NCBI RefSeq assembly: GCF_000002425.4
Contig: NC_037265.1
Coordinates: 15,559,934 to 15,623,933, forward strand
DNA: 64,000 nucleotides
Reading direction: 5' to 3'
Origin: Physcomitrium patens
Taxonomy: Eukaryota; Streptophyta; Bryopsida; Funariales; Funariaceae
Part shown: piece by piece, positions 47,101 to 56,593 of the stretch
Numbering within the stretch: position 1 is the stretch's first letter
How the letters are laid out: each line of letters begins with the position of its first letter
The notes under the pieces: generated by a model
Told to the model about the DNA's origin: nothing
Seen by the model: only the letters and a program-made list of their open reading frames with translations
Database searches by the model: none
Made by a program: the position numbers and the translations under genes

Positions 47101-47656
47101 TGCAGCAGAAGATATGGCAAATCGGTTGTCAGAGTTACATGCAATAATGAAGACGCAATTGAAGGAAGCTCAAGAACGACAAAAGATAAACGTAGATCTA
47201 TATCGTAAGGAGCAACCACAAATCAACGTGGGTGATAAGGTATGGCTACTTCGTCGCAATATCAAGACTACTCGACCTTGTGACAAGTTGGACTATCGTA
47301 GGCTTGGCCCCTTTTCTGTTTCTGAACAGATCAACCCAGTTGCATATCGGTTACATCTACCGGAGTCAATGAAGATCCATCCTGTATTCCACGTGTCTCT
47401 TCTTGAATCATATAAGACAGTGGATATACAAGGAAGAAGACAAATGCCACCGCCTCCTATAGAAGTAGATAATAATGAAGAATTTGAAGTGGAAGAGATA
47501 TTAGACTCAAGGCGGCGCCGAAATAAGCTGGAATATCTTGTTCATTGGCACGGATATGATATTAGTGAACGCACATGGGAGCCATCCAGGAATCTAGGAA
47601 ATGCATCAGCTAAAGTCAAAGTTTTTCATCAACGACATCCATCAAAACCAAGATGA
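44168..47656 (+). CDS. pol of E3, right-arm copy (1162 codons, looks whole)
   Basis: Same product as at 30890-34378 with nine residue differences, full length and uninterrupted: protease, RT (YLDDIL), RNase H, integrase (HHCC, D-35-E) and chromodomain at the same residue positions. The reading frame opens with GTG at 44168 next to the gag stop; translation is expected by frameshift from gag. The spacing to the third ORF is 94 nt. It is the best preserved pol of the window together with its left-arm twin, and its long open length argues for very recent activity or recent duplication. Confidence 0.93.
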   Translation: MQLEPCTIPNEGPILSSEPSPCFIIDLYLGPKNYKASALLDLGASACFLDEQFVKSRKIPFVQKPKPVHVEVIDGRPLSFGDVTHETHPIKVTIDGYDSYIAFNIIKSSSNPIILGLSWLEKYNPRIDWNSRKLDFFQSVINSSTNQVKNYKSSIVKSVLIGAKAFIHAAKEGSTFAIYAAPISENVKTSIGIPSQYQEYQDVFEKKNADILPEHRPYDCSIDLKEGTQPLFGPIYSLSQDEMAELKTYIDENLAKNFIRHSKSPAGAPILFVKKKDGSLRMCVDYRGLNKITIKNRYPLPLISGLLDQLNQAKIYTKIDLRGAYNLVRIKEGDEWKTAFRTRYGHFEYNVMPFGLTNAPAAFQHLMNDVFREFLDNFVVCYLDDILIYSKNVEEHEIHVRQVLQKLRDAGLYAKMEKCVFHTTQVDFLGYIISNDGLMMDSKKVQTIMDWKIPRTVRDVQCFLGFANYYQIFIKDFSRVAALLTRLTSKDKFQWNQEAEAAFEALKTSFVSAPVLYRVDFSKAFFMETDASDFALGAVLSQMGTDDKLHPIAFHSRKFSAAEINYEIHDKELLAIIDSFQEWHHYLEGASSPVTVYTDHKNLEYFMSARVLNRRQARWSMSLSRFEFIITYQPEKQQGLSDALSRRSYFTPKEGDAAFEQQRTVLLKPEQFHLQAMKSTLTVDSTFLKQIQSSMSSDPLVYDIENNSSKSHDPSKFEFKNNLLYFEGRLYVPEGEAHLRVLQARHDFPAAGHFGYNKTLELISRDFWWPQMWKSVKDFVQSCDICSRSKIPRHRPYGLLQPLPILEQPWSSVSMDFITDLLSSRSYDSIFVIVDRFTKMAHFVPCTKSIIGEETAKLFIDNIYRYHGLPKDIISDRRTQFVSRFWRTLFKILKVDIKLSSAFHPQTDGQTERINQVLEQYLRCTINYQQDDWTTLLPLAEFAYNNTVHSSTQQTPFFANYGYHPRLNTFDFSKVDNLAAEDMANRLSELHAIMKTQLKEAQERQKINVDLYRKEQPQINVGDKVWLLRRNIKTTRPCDKLDYRRLGPFSVSEQINPVAYRLHLPESMKIHPVFHVSLLESYKTVDIQGRRQMPPPPIEVDNNEEFEVEEILDSRRRRNKLEYLVHWHGYDISERTWEPSRNLGNASAKVKVFHQRHPSKPR

Positions 47657-47666
47657 AAATCTCTCT

Positions 47667-47674
47667 TATAAAAG
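47667..47674 (+). promoter_or_regulatory. TATA-like box upstream of the third ORF of E3
   Basis: TATAAAAG, 84 nt before the third-ORF ATG, inside a small palindrome (TCTCTT-ATAA-AAGAGA). The left arm has the same at about 30873-30880. Element E2 has TATAAAAAG at an equivalent distance. A promoter role is inferred from position. Confidence 0.4.
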
Positions 47675-47750
47675 AGACAAGATTGAGGCAAGATAACATT
47701 CAATTTCCTATCCTTGTTTGTAACTTCTTTGTATTTGTGACGCTAATTAG

Positions 47751-48173
47751 ATGGAGAGCCAACAACCAGCGGATTCAACTCAAGAACCTTCGTTTGCTGA
47801 CCTGCCGGACGAGACATCACGATTGTCACAACCTTCAAGACGACGCAATCGAGATGAAGATCTTCAAGAACGACATGTTCTTCCTCAAACAGATGGTGAG
47901 ATACAACGCGTTTGGTATCACGATTTGGGAAGGGACTCTCGATGTTTGGTGATTTTGCTAGAGGTAGGAACAACTCCTGATGGTGTTCCGAATATTCTAT
48001 TCGAAGGAAGTTACGAAGGCCTCAACAATGATCAAATAACTGGGTGGTCTTCCCGCCCTGGTATGGGACACTACCAATGGTTGAGAGGCCCTATCAATCA
48101 TCTTCGAAGAGAACAGAGATCAGAGTATGTGGCGAATACAATTCGTCGCATCATAGATTTCCTCAACATATGA
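47751..48173 (+). CDS. Third ORF of E3, right-arm copy (140 codons, unknown)
   Basis: Whole ORF between pol and the 3' LTR. The N-terminal 60 residues are polar (MESQQPADSTQEPSFADLPD, then an RRRNRDED basic stretch). The C-terminal part has a hydrophobic strand (CLVILLEVGTTPDG), the segment WSSRPGMGHY and the signature GxGHYxWLxGPxNHLxREQ, ending in RRIIDFLNI. Aligned with the alpha version (6551-6877) the N-terminus is unrelated in detail while the C-terminal 70 residues keep the same Gly, His, Trp, Pro, Asn and Arg positions, which points to selection on the protein. I do not recognise a family. No transmembrane segment or secretion signal is seen. Confidence 0.75.
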   Translation: MESQQPADSTQEPSFADLPDETSRLSQPSRRRNRDEDLQERHVLPQTDGEIQRVWYHDLGRDSRCLVILLEVGTTPDGVPNILFEGSYEGLNNDQITGWSSRPGMGHYQWLRGPINHLRREQRSEYVANTIRRIIDFLNI

Positions 48174-48214
48174 TGACCGCTCCTCGTGGAACTCGTCTCT
48201 AGAAGGGGGGGTAA

Positions 48215-48751
48215 TGTCACAGCCATAATCATGTAAGCTAATAATTACATATAGAAATAGGTAGAAGTAAGTAAAAGTAGATAAAAGTAAGTTTATATAA
48301 AAGCTTCCTAGAAACTTCCTAGACGCTGCTTTGACTTCATAGGTGTCTTTAATTGACTTTTTGGATTAGAAACGTGGTCAACAAGTTGGCCATGTGCCAC
48401 ACATGTTGTTAGCTTGAAGATCAAGCTAACTATGTGGCCCACACGTAGAAAAACTTGCCTTGTAAGTCAAGGCATGTGTCCTACAAAGTCAACACATATT
48501 AGAGGTCCTATAGAACGTCGCCACGTAGCCCCTAGTTAGATAATATATATAGAGACAAGAGTGAAGGCTTCTTCACTCTTGTCAACTCCTTTCTTGCTTC
48601 TAGTCCAGGTTCAAGAGTCTTTAGTTTCTTGTCTTGTGGCAATAGCCATTCCAGTTTCCTTTTAATATACCTACTTGTTTATATTTTGACTTATTATATC
48701 GAGATAGCCTTTTGGTGTATATTTTCCCTCATCGAGTCTTTGTCCTTGACA
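48215..48751 (+). repeat. 3' LTR of E3, right arm (537 bp)
   Basis: Pair of 42409-42945. It opens TGTCACAGCC and ends TCCTTGACA, followed by TACTG, the target duplication. Confidence 0.95.
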
Positions 48752-48756
48752 TACTG

Positions 48757-51027
48757 TTAGAAATTATATAGCTTTCCTCCCATCTTCGCTATGTACCCTT
48801 GCATAAGCAGAACCATCGTCAAGTACTTTTGTTTCCATCCGTGTTGCCATAATATAAGGTTGTCCTAAAATCAACGGATAAGACATTGTATCTTGAACAA
48901 AGAAATGTTGCTCCGTCACAACATCCCCAATCCGAATTTTGACATCTGGACAAGCTCCGTATAATTCGCCCCGTGTGTTATTAGCTGCTCGTATTGCCCA
49001 TCCATGTTCCATATCAATTGGCCATTTTTGCTTCTTATAAAGATCTTTAGACATAAGATTTATTTCAGAACCATGGTCGATTAAAGCAACAATTGGTTCT
49101 TCTATATCTTCTACTTTCACCAATACCTCAGTAGTTGCCCTTGTCCAATACTTTCGAGTATAATGGCTCAAAGTTTCTATTTCCTTATCACTATAATCTT
49201 TGAAATGTACTCGTTGATTATATCCATTCTTTTCATTTGTTGGTTGCTTGTAACCAATATCAACCTCTTCTTCATCTTTATATATTCTTGCATCAATAGC
49301 ATGACTCATTCCAGTTTCACCCATTAATTGCCTCTTTCGCTTAATGCTGTCATTGATAACATCATGAAACTCCTTCTTTGCAATTTCCAAGACTTCTTTC
49401 AATGTGAATTCCACCTTAGCGTTTAATATACGTTCTTTGAGCACTCCTTTCAAATTTGTTGTCACTTCAATGTCAGAAAGTAGCTTATAAGCAATTGATT
49501 TGCTCTTATCTTTTGTCTCCCTTGTTTTTTTTTCCAATGATGCTAAGGTATCCTTTACAAGCAATTCTTGTGAAGTTGCCTCCCGAGCCTTGTCTCCTCA
49601 AGTTTGCCTCTTAGAAGAATTTCCTTCTCTCGTATCATCAAAATTTCCTCATCTCTTTTCTTCCATCAAAGCTTCATGTTGGTTCTTAGCAATATATGCA
49701 TGAACTGAAAGAGACTCAACAAGATCCTCCTAACCTGTTTTACCTTGTATTATAGCTGCAGTCCTCAATAACGCTTCTCGAGGTAATTTTCCTTCTTGCA
49801 TTGTAGAAATAGCAGAAGCCCAAAACTCACTAGTTTCTGTACTTCCACCAAGGTCATCATCTACTCTAGCACCATAACTTGCACTTTCTCGTGCTGTTGT
49901 TTCATGCTCTTTTAAGTAATCTTGAATCAATGCTCTTATTCTTCCCTTGCCAAAATTGATTTGAAGAAGATCCTTTCTATCTTTTAATGCTATCTTCTCA
50001 TCTTTTCAGCAAATAATTCCTTGCCGTATCATTTTATTAAATTCATTGCAATCTTTCCTAGTGTGTGAAGCATCATCACACCAAATGCATCTTTGTACAT
50101 ATCCTTGTTTTGAAACATTCTTCAAATTGTTTGTAGAAGTATTCTCTTTAAGTCTTGCTAATTTGATTTGAAGATCTCGCATTCCTCGTATAATTTCTTC
50201 CATCCCCATATTTGCTTTCTTTGATAAGGATGTCGAAGGTTGAACTGTAGGCATTGTTGGTGGTGTTGTACGTACTAGAGCTTTCGGTGCTTGTATTGTT
50301 TTTGGAATATTGCTCCTATCCTTCCTCCTTTCTCTTTTTGTAAGCAATCCCACCGCATCTTCAACGTTCTTCCACTTTGTTGTCAATCCTTCATCTTCTT
50401 CTTTGTCTTCAAGAAGGAATTCTAATTTTTCTTGCAATTCTCCATCAGCAGCTTGAAGAAATAAATCAACTTTGTTTGGCTCCAATGTCAATTTTTCTAC
50501 CTTCGATAATTGAGAGTACTGCCTCTCAAATTGCTTTAGTAGCTCTGTTGCTTGCAAATTCTTATTAGGTCATTCAATCCATTCCAGAAACAGCTTCTTA
50601 GTAACGCGATCAGTATCTTCCAAGAAATATTTGTCTTTCAATGTATGTGAAAAAATCTCCCATGAATTTCCATAACGATTCGTAATCAATGTAATATGGT
50701 CTCTTATCTCGGTATCGTAGCAAGTCCAAATAATTCAACCATTTTCTTCTCAAAAACCCGATTTAATTCCATTTCATGAACATAACATCTTAAATACCTT
50801 GAAATATTCCTTTTATCAAATTGATCAATTTTATTGACCACTGCTTGCAATGCTTTGGTTGCCAAAGCTTCTTTTCAATCATTGCTTTGATGTTGTTGTA
50901 TTGATAATGAGAAGGCTTGAAACATACTAGCAATAGACGGATCCATATGCATATCTTGTTCTTTAGAAGAACCCCCACCAGAAACTCCTCCCAAAGATCC
51001 TTCAAAATTTTTATTTTCGTTCTCCAT
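48757..51027 (-). pseudogene. Gamma gag and protease, right arm
   Basis: Uninterrupted by E2 here, so the whole layout is visible. From right to left: MENENKNFEGSLGG start (51027), capsid region, KVEKLTLEPNKVDLF and GLLTKRERRKDRS, the MEEIIRGMRDLQIKLARL helix, a zinc knuckle CIWCDDASHTRKDC (CX2CX4HX4C, near 50060-50105), linker, and a protease with ALIDHGSEINLMS and YPLILGQPYI. A few breaks. The protease part (48764-49564) differs from its left partner at about seven or eight of 266 residues, more than the RT does. Confidence 0.82.
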
Positions 51028-51098
51028 AAAAATAAAAATAAAATAAAAAAAAATCCAATACCTTCCACCTCAAGCTTTCACGTCGGGTTCACCACTTA

Positions 51099-52445
51099 TG
51101 TCGTATTACGTGCTAACTTACTTGAGAACGTGCTGGGCGTCTGGCTGTAGGAGGTAGTATGGTGTTTCGCTAGTACTCAAGCAGTCTATCGGGTTCTTGA
51201 CTACCCAAATACAATCTATATCGGATTGCAATGTAAAAGCTTAATTCCAATATAAAACGCCTAGAGACCCTATATAACTTCAATCTCTTTTGTTATTTTT
51301 ATTTTATTTTATTTATTTTATATTTTTTATTTTATCTTTATCGTTAATTACCTTAATCCTAGACCATGAACTTTGGCAAGCTGTGATCCTCAATCTGTCC
51401 TTTCGACTTGTTGTGAAATATCTATCGCTAGTGTCTCTGCAAGCCCTTTTGAATACTCAAGAAGTTCCAGTTCAACCCCGCTTATAGATTGTGAGGCTAT
51501 GCTGCAATCCGCACCGATGTCCCTTGGCCGCTCACCGATATTCCTCTTATCCCTGTCGGTAGGTCCCCAGTTATCATAGAAACTCTAAATAAATCCCAAT
51601 TTGCCAACTTCCAAAACCTCTTTAAACTGTTGGCAGATATCCTCTATCCATACAGTCAGATTAATACAACCACGTATGCATTCAGCATACTCAACCTTCT
51701 AGACAACTCTGAATTTCAACCACAGAAGTATCTTCCATTTCAACAACAATCAAGAGTACGAGCCTTTTCTCTCTTTCGGAAAAAAAATCCAGTTCACCAA
51801 TATAACACTCACTTTCAGCAAAGATTGCCTCAGTCTTCTCAAAATCGTATGAAGAAAAAAAACCCCTAACTCTCTGTCTTTTTCCGCGTGAAGCTAGCTC
51901 TCCGACTGTTAAAACCCTGATTCTCCCCTTTAACCCTGAGAAGATCCTATTCTTTTACCTTGGATTCTCCGAATTGGAACAGCCGTTGGAGCGTTCTCCG
52001 CTCCCATTTTCGCCTTTAAGAGATCCTTTTATGGAAAGGACGTTCCCTGAACGGTACAAAGAATCGAAACAACCTGAAAGGAAATCGAAGCCCATAATTG
52101 GACCACATTGGGTTGCCCGACCAAGTCAGGTCTCATATTGGGTAAGAGGCCCATAATAGGACCTGGATTCAAGGTCTTCTGAAATTGAATCCAATTGGCT
52201 CTTCGAACCAGGCTCATCCGTCATTGAATTGGTCCTTTCCCTTTTTTTTGACTCCCGTTATTGGAAGCGAACAGAGCATTTTGTTACTGGTGAATATGCC
52301 CCAGCTGACTGTAACAGAGTGACTGAACCTGGCCTCTTAGTATTTGCACTGGAATTGGCCATCGCTTCTAACATCCAAGGTGACTAAATATTAATAAGTC
52401 TTTTTCATTTATATTTTCATCATATAGACGTGTTACAACACGACA
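51099..52445 (-). repeat. Gamma LTR, right arm (1347 bp, minus orientation)
   Basis: From 51099 to about 51900 it is close to the inner part of the left LTR. From about 51900 to 52445 it is a distinctly diverged U3 of the same family (many substitutions and indels). It ends ...TTACAACACGACA, the inverted U3 start. It is 167 bp shorter than the left LTR. Confidence 0.85.
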
Positions 52446-52458
52446 ACGTTATACGACA
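52446..52458 (+). other. Gamma U5-like tail at the right edge of the block
   Basis: ACGTTATACGACA resembles the LTR end ACGTAATACGACA (21258-21270) with one change, in plus orientation. It is followed by ACGTGTTGACC, the continuation of F's LTR. It suggests the right edge is the true 3' end of the plus-strand gamma element, its 3' LTR having been replaced internally by the inverted arm. Confidence 0.55.
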
Positions 52459-52645
52459 ACGTGTTGACCACTTTTTTAACCCAAAAAGTCAATTATAGAT
52501 ACCTATAAAATCAAAGCAGTATCTATAAAGCTTCTAAGAAGCTTCTATAGAAGATATTATAGAATTAACTTATTTTTACCTAATTCTACTTACTTCTACC
52601 TATTTATACACATAATTATTGGCTTATATGTGTATGTTCATGACA
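52459..52645 (-). repeat. Element F 3' LTR, second part
   Basis: Continues the beta LTR broken off at 19756 (GTGTTGACCAC onward) to its end TTCATGACA. Together with 19378-19756 it has the length expected of one beta LTR. Confidence 0.82.
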
Positions 52646-52679
52646 TTATCCTCTTTTGTAGGATCGAGTTTTAAGAGGA

Positions 52680-53020
52680 GCAGTTATTATATGTTGACAA
52701 AATCTATGATGCAACAAATTGAATTTGCCACATACTCAGATCTTTGTTCTCCTCAAAGATTGTTGATAGGGCCTCTCAACCATTGATAGTGTCCCATACT
52801 AGGGACAGGAAGACCACCCTATTATTTGATCATTGTTGAGGCCCTTATAACTTCTTTAAAATAAATATTTGGAACACCATCAAGAATTATTTCTACCTCT
52901 AATAAAATTATCAATCATCAGAAATTTCTTTCAAGGTTGTGATACCAAATGCATTGTATCTTGCTATCTATTGAAAGAAAAACATGTCATTTTTGAAGAT
53001 CTTCATCTCAATTGCATCGT
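52680..53020 (-). pseudogene. Element F third-ORF relic
   Basis: Eroded counterpart of the third ORF. The segment near 52755-52800 corresponds to the GHYxWLxGPxNHL signature. It is interrupted at 53021 by solo LTR G and its N-terminal remainder follows 54645, up to about 54740. Broken several times. Confidence 0.75.
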
Positions 53021-54645
53021 TGTTGTGATGTAACATGACTAATAGGTGAAAGAGTATAGAAATTATTATAAAGTAAGAGATCTTAGTTTAAAGTATTAGA
53101 AAGAATTATCTTAGAAATATAGTTAATAGTCAAAAAGGTAGTAAAACTAAAAGGTACCAATGTTGCCTTTTTAAAAAGGTGACTTCTACTTACTTTGTAG
53201 GACCATAAATAAGGTAAAACAAAGTAGTTTGAAAAAAATAAATGATATGGATATCTTTAGATAGAAGTTAAGAACAAATTCTAGAAAAATTTACTTAAAA
53301 AAATTAGATATTGATATCCAAAGAGGGCTAGTTATGAACTAGGATCGAAATCAGACCCTGAGGCACAAAACCAAGTCTTAACGACGACTCCGAAGTTCTT
53401 TTGTAAATCAAAGAATGAGATTTGATAAAAAAACTAAATAGGGTTTCTATGAGCATTGGTTTTGGACAATTTGGAGTTGTTATGACTTTATAAGAGCTTT
53501 GTAAAGTCAAGATTGTTTTCAGATGACTTGGATTTTGTGAAATAAAATAGAATTGACGTTTCTAGTGATTTCAAGAGTTTTGTAACAGATCTATAAGTGA
53601 AGTTTTGTGAGTTAATGGTTATAGTTTTGCTTAATATTTTTTGTGAATCTTAGCTCAATCTAACAATTGAATTGAGAGCTATTGAGATTTAAGTAGGTCA
53701 AGGTCTCAAAAAGTAGAATTTTAAGTCGAGTGAGAATTTTTTAGATTTCTTACAATCTACTAGTTGGATTGGAGTGAAATTTATGTGAGAGGATATTAGA
53801 ATTGTTTTGAATTATTTTGGAGTGGCTTTGAGAGTTTAAAATCAAGGTTGGAGAAGGAGGCAAACCAATACCTGAGCACGTTTTTGAGGTTACCATCTAT
53901 TTGGTAATTTTGATCTTTTTCAAATTTTTTGTGCTTATTTTCAACTTAGTTTTTAAGAATTGTATAAATTTGAGTTTAGATCGACAGTTCATTCATTAGT
54001 TATTACAGTTTAAATCTGTTATAGAAATTACTAGGATTTGATTAGGATTTGGTTAGGATTTGGTTTAGGATTTAGGGTTTGGTTTACGGTTTAATTTAAG
54101 ATTTAGAATTTAATTAGGATATGATTTAGAATTTGATTAAGATGTGATTTAGGATTAAGAATTGGTTATGATTTGATTTAGGGTTAGGATTTGATTAGGA
54201 TTTGGTTTAGGATTTAAGATTGGATTAGGATTTGATTTAGGATTTAGAGTTTGATTAAGGTTTGATTTAGAATTTGATTTGGATTTTATTCAGGATTTAG
54301 GATTTTATTAGGATTTATTTAGGATTTAAGATTTAGTTAATTTTTGGACTGAAGTTTGAATGAAGTTCAATAAGATTTTAACTAGGATTAAATTAAGATT
54401 GAATTGAGATGTATTTGAGATATATTTGTGATCATTTTAATATTTCTTTAAGATTTCTTATTATTTCTTTGTAATTCTTTTGAAATTTCTTTGAATTGAT
54501 TAAAGCTTACTTAATATTATTATGGTCTAATTAGAGTTTAATTAATATTCTATTAGAGTTAAGATTTTGTTGTTGTAATTTCTATTCTACTTTCTATAGT
54601 GAGGTGCCCGAAGCATTCTCAAGCAAGACTTTACGTATTATGACA
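53021..54645 (+). repeat. G: solo gamma-like LTR (1625 bp)
   Basis: Starts TGTTGTGATGTAACATG, like the gamma U3, and ends CAAGCAAGACTTTACGTATTATGACA in pieces that match the gamma U5 (CTCAAGCAAG, ACGTAATACGACA). There is no internal region, so it is a solo LTR, inserted in the third-ORF relic of F. The middle differs strongly from the other gamma LTRs, with a GGATTT-rich tract, so it is a separate subfamily. No protein-coding content is seen. The target duplication is not clear. Confidence 0.75.
54030..54345 (+). repeat. Degenerate GGATTT-type short repeat tract
   Basis: About 300 bp of irregular repeats of GGATTTGATTTA / TTAGGATTTGG type inside solo LTR G. The strand is G/T-rich with very few C. 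The unit is too irregular to give a period. It includes isolated TTAGGG but is not a telomere array. Confidence 0.8.
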
Positions 54646-54835
54646 TCATCTTGAAGGTTGTGACAATTACAATGTCTTGTCTGGTAGGTCAGCAAACAAA
54701 GGCTCTTTAGTCAAATCCACTAGTTATTGGTTCTTCATCTCTTTAGTATCACAACTACAAAGAAGCTACAAACAAAGATTGAAAGTAGAATGTTATCTTG
54801 CGTAGATCTTATTTCTTTTATATGAAAGGATTTCA

Positions 54836-56525
54836 TCTTGATTTTGATAGATGTTGTTGATAAAAAGTCTCTACTACCTTTGTTGCACTTACAAGATTCT
54901 TTACTGGCTTCCATGTACATTCACTAATATCATATCTATGCCAATGGACAAGATATTCAAATTTATTTTGGTGCCACCTTAAATCTAGGAATTCTTCCAC
55001 TTTGAATTCTTCATTATTGTCCACTTCTATAGAAAGAGGTAAAGCTTATGTTCTTTTTGGTATGTCCACTGTCTTGTATGATTCAAGAAGAGATACATGG
55101 AATAATAGATAGATTTTCATTGACTTCGATAGGTATAAATGATATGCAACTAAATTGATTTGTGCAGAAATAGAAAATGGTCCAAGCCTACAATAGTCCA
55201 ACTTGTCACAAAGATGAGTGGTCTTGATATTGTGACAAAATAACCATACCTTGTCACCCATGTAGAATGGTGGTTGTTCTTTTTGATAGACATCGGCATT
55301 GATCTTTTGTTGTTCTTGAGCTTCTTTTAATTATGTCTTCATTGTTCCATATAGCTCTGATAAATGATTTGCCAAATCTTCTGCCAAAGGATTATTAGCT
55401 TTTAAAAAGTCAAAAGTATCAAGTCATGGATAATAACCATAATTGAAAAAGAAATGTGTTTGTTTTGTAGAAGAATGTACTGTGTTATTATAAGTAAACT
55501 TTGCCAATAGCAAAAGAATTACTTAATCATCTTATTAGTAGTTGATGGTACATCTTAAATACTGTTCCAAAACTTGATTAACCTGCTTTGTTTATCCATC
55601 TATTTGAAAATGGAATACCAAAGATATTTTTATATCCACTTTTAAAATCTTGAAAAAAATAAAGTTAAAATCTTGATACAAACTGAATTCCTCTATTGGA
55701 TATAATATCATTAATTAATCCATAATAGCATTAGATATTGTCAAAAAAGAATTTAGCTGTTTCTTTACCTGTGATAGATTTTGTACATGATACAAAATAT
55801 GCCATCTTGGTAAAATAATCTACTATCATGAATATAGAGTCATAAGAACTTGAGATTTAAAGATCTATGATAAAAACTATAGAAACAGAAGACCATGGTT
55901 GTTCTGGAATAAGTACTGGTTGAAGAAGTCCATAAGGTCGATGACAAGGAGTTTTGATCTTGAATAAATGTTGTATGAGTAGACAAAGTCTTTCACACCT
56001 TTCTATATTTTTGGCGACCAAAAATCTCTAGATATAAGTTCCAAAATTTTGTTGTATCCAAAATGTCCTATTGCTCGAAAGACGTGATGTTCTTGAAGAA
56101 CACGTAAACATGATTCCCCTTTTGAAACATATAATCGACCTTCAAAATAGAGTAGATTATTTTTGAATTCAAACTTAGAAGTATCTTGAGACTTAAAAGA
56201 AGGATTCTTAATATTGTGAATAAGAGGATTAGAAGACATACTTAATTGGATTTGTTTCACAAGAATAGAATCAACAATCAATATTGATTTCATTACTCAA
56301 AGATGAAAATGCTTTGGCTTCAAGAGAATTATTCTTTGTCAATCAAAAGATAAATCTCCTTCTTTTAATGCAAGATAAGAATATTTACAATGGGCATTTC
56401 ACAAGCCTTCTTATTTTTCAGGTCGATATATGATCTTGAAATCAAATCTTAATAAAAACATGCTCCAACGAGCTTGGCGATGATTTAAAATATATATTGA
56501 CATGAAGTACTTAAGATTCTTATAA

Positions 56526-56593
<68 letters not shown>

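Larger units (their letters stand above)
42409..48751 (+). mobile_element. Element E3, right-arm copy
   Basis: Plus-strand copy of the beta element at 29795-36137, at the same gamma position, with the duplication seen as TACTG (42404-42408, 48752-48756). 5' LTR 42409-42945, gag, pol, third ORF, purine tract 48195-48214 and 3' LTR 48215-48751. Pol and the third ORF look whole; gag has about one break. Divergence from the left-arm copy is far below the LTR-LTR divergence within either copy, so the pair arose by duplication rather than by two insertions. Confidence 0.96.
40390..52445 (-). mobile_element. Right arm: inverted partial gamma element carrying E3
   Basis: Inverted duplicate of the left arm. 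Every position x between 28479 and 38156 has its partner at 78546-x with no length change. For x below 22303 the sum is 72369, the difference being exactly E2 plus its 5-bp duplication. It contains RNase H (partial), RT, E3, gag-protease and the 5' LTR, and ends with a U3 start at 52445. Integrase and 3' LTR are absent. Confidence 0.92.
19757..52458 (+). mobile_element. Gamma-family composite block with a large inverted repeat
   Basis: A gypsy element of a second lineage inserted in the LTR of F. The left edge is a gamma U3 start (TGTCGTG at 19757) and the right edge is a gamma U5-like tail (ACGTTATACGACA, 52446-52458). Flanks AATGT and AACGT look like one target duplication with a transition. 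The plus-strand element runs 19757-40391. Its 3' LTR is then replaced from 40390 by an inverted copy of RNase H through the 5' LTR, ending at 52445. Insertions: alpha E2 and beta E3 in the left arm, the same E3 in the right arm. Confidence 0.8.

Noticed and set aside
40368-52445. Pure assembly fold-back as sole explanation of the inverted repeat
   Set aside because: Not accepted as the first choice because the arms differ in sequence, in their outer LTR regions and by the whole of E2. A haplotype misjoin remains possible and is listed as a test.
54176-54200. TTAGGGTTAGG resembling a telomere repeat
   Set aside because: Single occurrence inside a degenerate GGATTT tract, with no tandem array.
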